A program made the translations under genes and the position numbers. A stretch of 5,263 bases of DNA from Methanobrevibacter sp. (lineage in GTDB: Archaea > Methanobacteriota > Methanobacteria > Methanobacteriales > Methanobacteriaceae): NCBI GenBank assembly GCA_031289975.1, contig JAITOM010000197.1, forward strand, positions 1 to 5,263, written 5' to 3'. Below the pieces are notes generated by a model. The model was given only the letters and a program-made list of their open reading frames with translations. It did no database searches and was not told the origin of the DNA. Below, in pieces: positions 1 to 5,037 of this stretch (position 1 is its first letter; each line of letters starts with the position of its first letter).

Positions 1-198
1 TAAAAATAAAATTTTTAAATTTATTAATTAATAATTTAATAAAATATTAAAAAATATTATTGAAAATTAAGTAAATAAAATTAAATGATTAATTACAAAC
101 TTTTTTTATTCCACTATAAATAAAAATAAATGTTTAATTACAAAAATTTTTTACACCACTATAAAATCATTATTCCATAATTTTATTTTTGATATACC
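1..198. other. AT-rich gene-free lead-in
   Basis: No open reading frame of convincing size is visible on either strand. The first 80 bases are almost pure A/T runs without clear structure. From 83 onward the sequence resolves into the 45-bp tandem repeat listed separately, followed by the promoter of the small membrane protein gene. Confidence 0.6.
83..172. repeat. Diverged 45-bp tandem direct repeat (two units)
   Basis: Units 83-127 and 128-172 align at an offset of exactly 45 bases. Each starts with AAATG(A/T)TTAATTACAAA, passes through a T-run, and carries CCACTATAAA at 111 and 156. The unit start TAAATGATTAATTACAAAC recurs exactly at 5111-5129, just before the second MITE-like element. 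There it is followed by GGCACTGTAAAAT in the place where these units have CCACTATAAA(T). The units may therefore be decayed ends of the same repeat family. The AT-richness makes part of the similarity cheap, but the exact 45-base register and the shared 19-mer argue against chance. Confidence 0.55.
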
Positions 199-208
199 TT
201 TTATATAT
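199..208 (+). promoter_or_regulatory. TATA box of the small membrane protein gene
   Basis: TTTTATATAT fits the archaeal TATA consensus. Its centre is about 26 bases before position 230, so transcription would start roughly 228-232 and leave a leader of only a few bases before the ATG at 237. GGA at 227-229 is too weak to call a ribosome binding site, so the mRNA may be effectively leaderless. The assignment rests on spacing alone. Confidence 0.45.
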
Positions 209-236
209 TTTATAAATTCTCATTTTGGACATTTAA

Positions 237-386
237 ATGAAACGAGATCCTTTTAAACAATATTTCAAAGATCCAGATAAAAAAGCTAAATTGTTCGTAT
301 TTTTAACAATAGCTATGATTTGTTCTACTGTGTTATTAACCATTGGGACAATAGTTTTTATTTTAATTCTTCTAAAAATAATATAA
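237..386 (+). CDS. Small single-pass membrane protein, function unknown
   Basis: An ATG at 237 opens a 49-codon frame ending with TAA at 384-386. The product has a charged, aromatic head of about 18 residues (MKRDPFKQYFKDPDKKAK). One hydrophobic stretch follows at about residues 19-46, then a short KII tail. The lysine/arginine-rich head next to the hydrophobic helix predicts the N-terminus in the cytoplasm and one membrane helix; there is no cleavage-type signal peptide. Supports for a real gene are a well-placed TATA box, an amphipathic head plus helix unlike random AT-rich translation, and a hairpin at its stop. It converges on the ATP-grasp gene and shares no operon. I do not recognise the family. 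It could be an accessory subunit of a membrane complex, but nothing shown here says which. Confidence 0.6.
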   Translation: MKRDPFKQYFKDPDKKAKLFVFLTIAMICSTVLLTIGTIVFILILLKII

Positions 387-406
387 TTAAGAATTTTTCT
401 CTTAAT
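386..406. terminator. Hairpin between convergent genes, possible bidirectional terminator
   Basis: ATTAAGA (386-392) and TCTTAAT (400-406) form a 7-bp perfect stem around the loop ATTTTTC. It begins at the stop codon of the small membrane protein gene and lies 44 bases beyond the stop of the ATP-grasp gene, which arrives from the other side. The T-run in the loop and AT-rich flanks fit archaeal U-rich termination, but the stem is short and weak. Confidence 0.35.
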
Positions 407-449
407 AATTTATATTTAATTTAAACTTATCTTGGGATTAATTAATTAT

Positions 450-1727
450 TTATTTAAATATCTTATTTATAGCATTACTCACTTTTTCGATATCTATTTG
501 TAAATTCTTTATTTTTTCATTTTTAGCAGTTAATGTCAACATTGGCTGATTTTTTTCTATTATTGTATTTTCATAGGGGATATCAGAAATAGTTATATTA
601 CTATTTAAATTTTGAAGATTACTTATATTGAATTTTAATTGTTTTGGAGCATAAATGACTTTCTTCATAGAGTAATTTTTAGGGTTTGGAATATCAATTA
701 AATCTCCATGGCATGCTTTAATATGTCCATCTAAGAGATTTATTTCAAAAACTTCTTCAACAGATTCATAAGTGCCTTGAAATCTTGGATTTACTTCAAT
801 AATATTTATTTCATCATCTTTAAGGATTAAATCAATACCATTTGACCCTATAAGATTTAAATCACTGATCATATCTTCACATAGTTTATAAATTTTTTTT
901 AAAATTGCTATTTCATGTTTACCTTTATCAATTGGAGTAATATTACCTGAATATCTAAAATCTCTTTTATGTTTACTTGTTTGATAATAATTATTGTTAA
1001 TATTTTCATTTACAACAAAGGCTTTACTATTATCTTTAATTCCAAGTACAGAACAGCTTAGATTATCTCCATGAATATATTCTTGTAAAATTAAACCCAT
1101 TTTTTTATTATTATCTAACTTAGATAATATCTCTTTAGATTGAAAAAGCGATTCACTATTTAAAAAGTTTATTCCATATCCACCAGATCCATCAATATCT
1201 TTTAAAATAAATTCCTTGTTATCATATTGTTTAATTATATCTAAAGCATCATCACCACCACTACCCTCACATAATTTAAATGTTAATGGTAGATGATATT
1301 TATTCTTCATTTTTTTATAGAATTTATATTTATTTTCTACATTTTCTGTATCCTTATTCCCAATAATTTTTTTTTTATTTTTTTTTAGAATACTATTCAA
1401 TTTTGAAACATTAAATGTATCTTCAGCACGATTTTTAAGTTTAAGATTTCCATTAAAGTAGTTAGGTGTGATACCAGTTGTAAGTATAATATAATCAACG
1501 ATTTCAATCCAATCAGAACAATTGTTTAGAATTTCAATAAAATTAAACTTATCTTCAAAAAATCCACAACTTTGATATGGTTTTTGTTGAAGTATATGTT
1601 TTTCTTTATAAACAGCACTACAATCTAAAGTAGTATAATAGCTTGAAGAATAAGTTTGGTAATTTAATTTAAGAGCAGAATTTATTAATGTTCGTGTATT
1701 AATGCCTAAAATAAGTAATTTTTCCAT
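450..1727 (-). CDS. ATP-grasp family ligase (COG2232-like predicted carboligase)
   Basis: The 425-residue protein has an ATP-grasp architecture. An N-terminal Rossmann-like pre-ATP domain (about 1-120, opening LLILGINTRTLINSALK) is followed by the ATP-binding fold at about 130-340. The nucleotide-binding lysine is K176 in FILKDIDGSGGYG (173-185). QEYIHGDNLSCSV (215-227) forms the second ATP-binding stretch, and IEVNPRFQG (310-318) supplies the Mg-binding E311 and N313. A C-terminal beta-rich tail follows (about 350-425). No transmembrane segment or signal peptide is seen, so it should be cytosolic. ATP-grasp enzymes join a carboxylate to an amine or thiol through an acyl phosphate. The opening sequence resembles the methanogen COG2232 group, whose substrate I cannot name; the better known methanofuran ligase MfnD belongs to another ATP-grasp group. 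The ATG is supported by GTGAT at 1731-1735, three bases upstream. The gene follows tRNA-Gln by 19 bp with no room for its own promoter. Its mRNA has runs of nine and ten A around codons 114-121. Confidence 0.85.
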   Translation of the reverse strand: MEKLLILGINTRTLINSALKLNYQTYSSSYYTTLDCSAVYKEKHILQQKPYQSCGFFEDKFNFIEILNNCSDWIEIVDYIILTTGITPNYFNGNLKLKNRAEDTFNVSKLNSILKKNKKKIIGNKDTENVENKYKFYKKMKNKYHLPLTFKLCEGSGGDDALDIIKQYDNKEFILKDIDGSGGYGINFLNSESLFQSKEILSKLDNNKKMGLILQEYIHGDNLSCSVLGIKDNSKAFVVNENINNNYYQTSKHKRDFRYSGNITPIDKGKHEIAILKKIYKLCEDMISDLNLIGSNGIDLILKDDEINIIEVNPRFQGTYESVEEVFEINLLDGHIKACHGDLIDIPNPKNYSMKKVIYAPKQLKFNISNLQNLNSNITISDIPYENTIIEKNQPMLTLTAKNEKIKNLQIDIEKVSNAINKIFK

Positions 1728-1746
1728 TAAATCACAAAAAAGTTAA

Positions 1747-1818
1747 TAGTCCCGAGCGGAGTCGAACCGCCGTCTCCGGGTCCAAAGCCTAGAAGGATTA
1801 CCACTACCCTACGGGACT
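1747..1818 (-). tRNA. tRNA-Gln (anticodon TTG)
   Basis: The reverse complement folds as a tRNA. The acceptor stem AGTCCCG/CGGGACT pairs fully, with discriminator A at 1747 and no encoded CCA. The D arm is GGGTAGTGGTAATCC. The anticodon loop CTTTGGA gives TTG, and the T arm is GGCGG-TTCGACT-CCGCT. The A1-U72 first pair is the identity feature used by the archaeal GatDE amidotransferase, which converts Glu-tRNA-Gln to Gln-tRNA-Gln, so this tRNA probably enters that indirect pathway. The anticodon stem CTAGG/CCCGG contains an A29-C41 mismatch beside a U28-G42 wobble, which is unusual. There is no intron. Confidence 0.93.
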
Positions 1819-1840
1819 GATTTATTTTATTTTAAAAAAA

Positions 1841-1850
1841 ATTTATTATA
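1841..1850 (-). promoter_or_regulatory. TATA box of tRNA-Gln
   Basis: On the minus strand this reads TATAATAAAT, centred about 27 bases upstream of the mature tRNA 5' end at 1818, the usual archaeal TATA spacing. It probably drives the tRNA and the ATP-grasp gene behind it. The same ten bases recur 20 bp further upstream at 1861-1870. Confidence 0.55.
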
Positions 1851-1880
1851 ACATTTTAAAATTTATTATAGCATTTTAAA
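1841..1880. repeat. 20-bp tandem duplication in the tRNA promoter
   Basis: Positions 1841-1860 and 1861-1880 are two head-to-tail 20-bp units (ATTTATTATA(A/G)CATTTTAAA) differing at one base. A partial third unit may start at 1881 (ATTTTATTAA). Because each unit carries the TATAATAAAT motif on the minus strand, the duplication doubles the putative TATA box and the purine-rich sequence before it. Confidence 0.85.
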
Positions 1881-2210
1881 ATTTTATTAAAACTTCTATT
1901 TAAATATATCTATTATTGTGAGGACTAAACTTTTATGACTATTTAAAAATTTTTAGTATTATATTTTTGAATAGTTTTTACTAATCCAAGTTTCTTCTTA
2001 TTCTTAATATTCTGCAAGTAACTTAAATTTTAATAATTATAAGTAAATAAAATTGTACTTTTAGAAAATAAGAATTTACCCTCATAATAAAATGTAGTAA
2101 TGGGTTCATGTCCTTATTCCATGAAAATCTATTATCCTCATATAAATAATTAATTATTTATATACTATTTAATAAATATATTAATGTGTAGTAACTAAAT
2201 AAATAATATA
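1881..2210. other. Gene-free AT-rich spacer
   Basis: No reading frame beyond about 20 codons with sensible composition was found on either strand. The only local structure is a short inverted repeat TTCATG...CATGAA near 2104-2125, inside a less AT-rich patch, and an ACCC...GGGT pairing just before it. Neither is strong enough to call an RNA gene. The spacer separates the tRNA promoter from the dispersed repeat behind larB. Confidence 0.5.
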
Positions 2211-2390
2211 GTGGTTTTGATAAAGTTCTTAATAAATAACTTTTTTAAAAATAAATATTATTAAAAAATATTAATTTAAATTATTTATATTAATTAAAAT
2301 ATACTCATATTATTTAAAATTTAAAATTATAGATTTTTATAAAGTAATATTAAAAATTAAATAATTTAATAAAAAATTTTCTTGATTTAA
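2211..2390 (+). repeat. Dispersed AT-rich repeat, copy A (behind larB)
   Basis: Positions 2211-2280 match 4841-4910 at 68 of 70 bases, with 2222-2280 (59 bp) identical. The similarity continues with a few substitutions and one single-base indel to 2351/4982. After a roughly 20-bp insertion in copy B it resumes, including the shared AAAAAATTTTC, and reaches the stop codon of larB. There is no coding potential. Because it lies immediately 3' of larB, its left part would form or interrupt the larB transcript end. Confidence 0.85.
2371..2376 (-). terminator. U-run terminator of larB
   Basis: On the minus strand, 10 to 16 bases past the larB stop, the sequence reads AAAATTTTTT. Archaeal RNA polymerase commonly stops at such U-runs without a hairpin. 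The same run exists in copy B of the dispersed repeat, where no gene precedes it. Confidence 0.4.
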
Positions 2391-3172
2391 TTATTTTCAA
2401 TTAATTTAATAATCGTTAATGCAAAAATAGCTGCTCCAAAACCATTATCAATATTTACAACTGAAAGACCTGGTGCGCATGATTGAAGCATAGTATAAAT
2501 AGCTGCTTCACCATTTGCTGCTATTCCATAACCAATGGAAGTTGGAACTCCAATCACTGGAATATCTACTAATCCAGCTATTATAGAGGCTAAAGCACCT
2601 TCCATTCCAGCACAAACAATTAACACTTTAACATCTTCTTCGATCATCTTTTTTATTTTAGGAAAAACCCTATGAATTCCAGCTATTCCAACATCATAGG
2701 ATTTAACAACTTCACAACCTCCTTCTTGGAGAATAATTCTTGCTTCTTCAGCAATTGGAATATCTGAAGTTCCAGCACTTATTAATCCTATTTTATATTT
2801 ATAGTCCTCTTTTTCTTCCTCTTTTTTAATAATTAAAATTTTTCCTTTTTCATTGTAGTTATGATTAAAATCATTTAGATTATGGGTATCTTTAATTATT
2901 TTTTTATAAATATCATTTTTTAGCTTTGTAACTATTAATTTATCTTTGTTATTATTATCTTCAAGATAACTTTGAATAATTAATAATAAATCAGAATAAA
3001 TTTTACCTTTTGCTAAAACTGCCTCTGGAAAACCAGAACGATACTTTCGAGAAAGATCAAAATTAGCTATTTCTTCAATTTGTTTAATATTATTAATTTT
3101 TAAAAGATTTTCAGCTTCATCAACACTAATTTCTCCATTTATTAGTTTTTTTAATATTTTTTTCAAAATCAT
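2387..3172 (-). CDS. larB: LarB: nicotinate adenine dinucleotide carboxylase/hydrolase, nickel-pincer cofactor synthesis
   Basis: The 261-residue protein is a full-length LarB, related to PurE-type mutases. LarB carboxylates the pyridinium ring of NaAD and releases AMP, the first step toward the nickel-pincer nucleotide later sulfurised by LarE and loaded with nickel by LarC. Seen here are a helical N-terminal part with FDLSRKYRSGFPEAVLAKGK (38-57) and the PurE-like core with AGTSDIPIAEEA (133-144) and DVGIAGIHRVF (160-170). Further on are CAGMEGALASIIAGL (187-201), PTSIGYG (210-216) and SCAPGLSVVNIDNGFGAA (231-248). C232 matches the cysteine that attacks the pyridinium in characterised LarB, and E191 lies in the AGMEGA motif. 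Residues about 90-125 are a lysine-rich, low-complexity linker. The ATG has GGGGA directly against it, too close for normal initiation. Either the message is nearly leaderless, or TTG at codon 3 (six bases from GGGGA) is used. No larA, larC or larE lies in the window. Confidence 0.9.
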   Translation of the reverse strand: MILKKILKKLINGEISVDEAENLLKINNIKQIEEIANFDLSRKYRSGFPEAVLAKGKIYSDLLLIIQSYLEDNNNKDKLIVTKLKNDIYKKIIKDTHNLNDFNHNYNEKGKILIIKKEEEKEDYKYKIGLISAGTSDIPIAEEARIILQEGGCEVVKSYDVGIAGIHRVFPKIKKMIEEDVKVLIVCAGMEGALASIIAGLVDIPVIGVPTSIGYGIAANGEAAIYTMLQSCAPGLSVVNIDNGFGAAIFALTIIKLIENN

Positions 3173-3194
3173 TCCCCAGGATAATCTTTTTTTT

Positions 3195-3208
3195 TAAATA
3201 ATATTTAA
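3195..3208 (-). promoter_or_regulatory. Probable TATA region of larB
   Basis: On the minus strand this reads as an unbroken A/T stretch of TTAAATATTATTTA type, centred about 27-30 bases upstream of the larB ATG at 3172. At archaeal spacing, transcription would start within a few bases of the ATG, which fits a leaderless message. The flanks are so AT-rich that the exact box cannot be fixed. Confidence 0.35.
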
Positions 3209-3407
3209 TATTGACAATTTGATGGAATAAGATAAAATTTTTGAAATTTTTACTTAGTTTTTTTAAAAAAATAATCTTTTGAGTAAAATATTTATAAGTT
3301 AAAGTATCTATTATAATTTAATAAGGTTATAATAATTAATATAAATATTGATTAATTCTATGTTTTTTAAAATTAGTCATAAACTTTTTAATCCTTGATT
3401 TTTATTG

Positions 3408-3417
3408 TTATATTAAA
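3408..3417 (+). promoter_or_regulatory. Probable TATA box of the AAA ATPase gene
   Basis: GTTATATTAA lies about 25 bases before 3437. Transcription would begin near 3433-3440, at or inside the inverted repeat preceding the ribosome binding site. The 299-bp divergent spacer (3173-3471) holds this box and that of larB. Apart from these I see only AT runs in it, with no recognisable riboswitch. Confidence 0.4.
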
Positions 3418-3432
3418 AATTTTTAGAAGCTT

Positions 3433-3454
3433 AACCACACTTAAAAGTTTGGTT
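3433..3454 (+). promoter_or_regulatory. Inverted repeat in the AAA ATPase leader
   Basis: AACCACACTT (3433-3442) and AAGTTTGGTT (3445-3454) pair at nine of ten positions around a two-base AA centre. G-U pairs could extend the base (T3431-T3432 with G3455-G3456), which would occupy the first bases of the Shine-Dalgarno sequence. As DNA it could be an operator at the transcription start; as RNA it could modulate ribosome access. It stands out by its C/G content from surrounding A/T runs. Confidence 0.5.
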
Positions 3455-3460
3455 GGAGGA
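3455..3460 (+). promoter_or_regulatory. Shine-Dalgarno sequence fixing the GTG start
   Basis: GGAGGA ends 11 bases before GTG at 3472. It is the best ribosome binding site in the window and supports GTG as the start. No ATG in frame occurs before codon 45, which would remove most of the N-terminal domain. Confidence 0.75.
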
Positions 3461-3471
3461 GTTGTAAACAA

Positions 3472-4593
3472 GTGAGATTAAATAAACTACCAAAAGAACA
3501 AATATTTCATAATCCTAATGTTTCAATTGCTTCTGTAAAGATAAGTAAAGAAGCAAAAGCTGTTGTTGTTGAAGGAATTGGCTTTCCATTTAAATTACCA
3601 GTTATGGATGTTTCAAATTTAGAAGTCAATAATAAGGAACTTTTTGAAGTCTATGCTAAAGAACAATGGATGGGATCTCTTGCTGTAGAAGGAACTTATC
3701 TTTTTGATCAAAGAATACTTCCAGATTTTGCTTTTAAAATTATAACAGCATATCCTAACAATTCTGTCATCGGTGAAGATACTTCAATTGTTCTTTTAAG
3801 TAATGATAATAAGAAAGATATTTTATCAGTTAAATCTAATCTAAGTTTAGATGATGTTATAGGTCAAGAAAAAGCTAAATCTAAATGTAAAGTTATTATG
3901 GAATATCTTAAAAATCCTGAAAAATTTGCAGATTGGGCTCCACGAAACATATTATTTTATGGAGTTTCAGGTACTGGTAAAACAATGTTAGCGAAAGCAC
4001 TCTCTAACGAGCTTGATGTTTCATTGTATTTAATCAAAGCAACAAATTTAATTGGTGATCATGTAGGAGATGGTGCATTCTCAATACATGATTTATTTGA
4101 AAAGGCAGGGAAAAATTCACCATCCGTCATATTTATTGATGAGATCGATGCCATTGGACTTCATAGAAAATATCAATCTATACGAGGAGATGTTTCAGAA
4201 ATTGTAAATGCACTTTTAACTGAAATGGATGGAATAAATAGTAATGAAGGTATTGTTACAATTGCAGCAACTAACAATCCAGAACAATTAGATTATGGAA
4301 TTAGAAGTCGTTTTGAAGATGAGTTTGAATTTGTTCTTCCAGATGAAAAAGAAAGAGTGTCTATTTTTAATAAGTACATTGTTAGTTTGCCAATACCTAT
4401 TAAACCAACTGCTAAACAATTAGCTAATTTAACTAAAGGATTTTCAGGAAGAGATATAAAAGAAAAAGTACTTAAATCTTCACTCCATAAAGCAATTTCA
4501 GAAGAGGCTAATGAAATCACAATGGATCATATTAATTATGCTTTAGGCAATTACTATAAAGAAAATAATTCACCAAAGGATATGTTTGCATAA
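3472..4593 (+). CDS. Single-ring AAA ATPase (COG1223-like), function unknown
   Basis: The 373-residue protein has an N-terminal beta-rich domain (about 1-115) and one AAA module. Walker A is GVSGTGKT (164-171, K170) and Walker B is VIFIDE (219-224, D223/E224). Sensor 1 is AATNNP (265-270), and the arginine-finger segment GIRSRFEDEF (276-285) carries R278/R280. A helical lid with GFSGRDIKEKV (323-333) follows. All residues for ATP binding and hydrolysis appear present. The pore-loop region LIGDHVGDGA (193-202) has histidine where proteasome-activating and Cdc48-type ATPases usually have an aromatic residue. RRYQS/RGDVSEIVNALLTEMDG-type sequence (here 232-254) is typical of the archaeal COG1223 group. 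Such ATPases are presumed hexameric remodelling or chaperone machines; the substrate is unknown. There is no membrane segment and no protease domain. The gene is monocistronic, divergent from larB, and followed by a U-run and repeats. Confidence 0.88.
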   Translation: MRLNKLPKEQIFHNPNVSIASVKISKEAKAVVVEGIGFPFKLPVMDVSNLEVNNKELFEVYAKEQWMGSLAVEGTYLFDQRILPDFAFKIITAYPNNSVIGEDTSIVLLSNDNKKDILSVKSNLSLDDVIGQEKAKSKCKVIMEYLKNPEKFADWAPRNILFYGVSGTGKTMLAKALSNELDVSLYLIKATNLIGDHVGDGAFSIHDLFEKAGKNSPSVIFIDEIDAIGLHRKYQSIRGDVSEIVNALLTEMDGINSNEGIVTIAATNNPEQLDYGIRSRFEDEFEFVLPDEKERVSIFNKYIVSLPIPIKPTAKQLANLTKGFSGRDIKEKVLKSSLHKAISEEANEITMDHINYALGNYYKENNSPKDMFA

Positions 4594-4616
4594 TTTATTC
4601 ATTTTATATTATATTA

Positions 4617-4623
4617 TTTTTTT
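4617..4623 (+). terminator. U-run terminator of the AAA ATPase gene
   Basis: A run of seven T lies 24-30 bases after the stop codon in an otherwise A/T-mixed stretch, fitting archaeal hairpin-independent termination. No stem precedes it. The repeat cluster begins shortly after. Confidence 0.45.
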
Positions 4624-4646
4624 ACTATTTGTTATATTGGTTCGAT

Positions 4647-4782
4647 GGCACTGTAAAAAGAGGGTGGAAATTCACAATCTGGAATATGGCTTTTTAGCAT
4701 AAAACATTTAGACCATATACATGTCATTAAGCTTTCATCACATGCTTTCAATTGTGAAAATCCATCCTAATTTTACACTGCC
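4647..4782 (+). mobile_element. MITE-like element, copy 1 (136 bp, complete by its terminal repeats)
   Basis: The left end GGCACTGTAAAA... and the right end ...TTTTACACTGCC are imperfect terminal inverted repeats pairing at 26 of 32 bases. Both reach inward to a TTCACAAT motif. The interior has no reading frame, so any movement would need a transposase supplied in trans. A second copy of the whole element in opposite orientation starts at 5142. No target duplication flanks exactly 4647/4782 (GGTTCGAT versus AATTTTTA). However, the left flank GGTTCGAT resembles GTTTTGAC behind the outer terminal repeat ending at 4843, so the inserted unit may be 4647-4843. The parent family is not identified. 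ISM1 of Methanobrevibacter is one candidate, because it is known for long terminal repeats and 8-bp duplications, but I cannot compare its ends from memory. Confidence 0.75.
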
Positions 4783-4810
4783 AATTTTTATAATATGTTC
4801 TTAATTTTTT

Positions 4811-4843
4811 AATTGTAAATTTTCATGCTAATTTTACAGTGTC
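4811..4843 (+). repeat. Solo terminal repeat of the same MITE-like family
   Basis: Read on the minus strand this is a left end of the family: 27 of the first 32 bases match the terminus at 5142. CACTGTAAAATTAGCATG (18 bp) is identical in inverted orientation at 4824-4841 and 5144-5161. It lies 28 bp beyond the right end of copy 1 and directly abuts the dispersed repeat copy B. It is either the true right end of a 197-bp element (4647-4843) or a relic of an older insertion beside which copy 1 landed. Confidence 0.75.
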
Positions 4844-5037
4844 GTTTTGACAAAGTTCTTAATAAATAACTTTTTTAAAAATAAATATTATTAAAAAATA
4901 TTAATTTAAAAATAGTTATATTAATTAAAATATCTTTAAATTATTTAAAATTTAAAATTATAAATTTTTATGAAGTAATATTCAAAAATAAAGAACTTAA
5001 TATAAAATTAAATAGCTTAATTAAAAAATTTTCACTT
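4841..5037 (+). repeat. Dispersed AT-rich repeat, copy B
   Basis: This is the partner of the repeat behind larB, in the same orientation, with 4852-4910 identical over 59 bp. It differs from copy A by a 20-bp-scale insertion near 4983-5002 and scattered substitutions. Further right, 5087-5110 (ATGTTTTTAATAAACAACG...) resembles the start of the same repeat (AAGTTCTTAATAAATAACT...), suggesting an internal partial duplication. No coding potential is seen. Confidence 0.82.

Noticed and set aside
82..172. The start of a CRISPR array
   Set aside because: There are only two diverged 45-bp units with no unique spacers between conserved repeats and no cas genes nearby, so it is an ordinary tandem duplication.
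450..1727. Naming the ATP-grasp gene mfnD or purP/purK
   Set aside because: The ATP-grasp motifs are clear, but the opening sequence and length fit the COG2232-like group rather than those enzymes, and the neighbours give no pathway support.
1747..1818. tRNA gene as an attachment site for an integrated element
   Set aside because: No second copy of the tRNA 3' end and no integrase gene are visible in the window, and the repeats found lie away from the tRNA.
2098..2130. Short reading frame and hairpin near TTCATG...CATGAA
   Set aside because: The frame is only about 17 codons and the stem is six to seven base pairs. Neither stands out enough from the background to call a gene or RNA.
3181..3280. 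Direct repeat ATAATCTTTT at 3181-3190 and 3271-3280 as a shared regulatory site
   Set aside because: Ten A/T-biased bases repeated once in such an AT-rich spacer are expected by chance, and the positions do not align with the promoters in a consistent way.
4293..4520. A 75-codon open frame on the minus strand inside the AAA ATPase gene
   Set aside because: It lies antisense within the conserved arginine-finger and lid region of a clear AAA protein, has no ribosome binding site, and its serine/leucine-rich product looks like a translated shadow.
4647..4782. A structured RNA or riboswitch behind the AAA gene
   Set aside because: The pairing ends are better explained as terminal inverted repeats, because the unit recurs in opposite orientation at 5142 away from any gene and after a U-run terminator.
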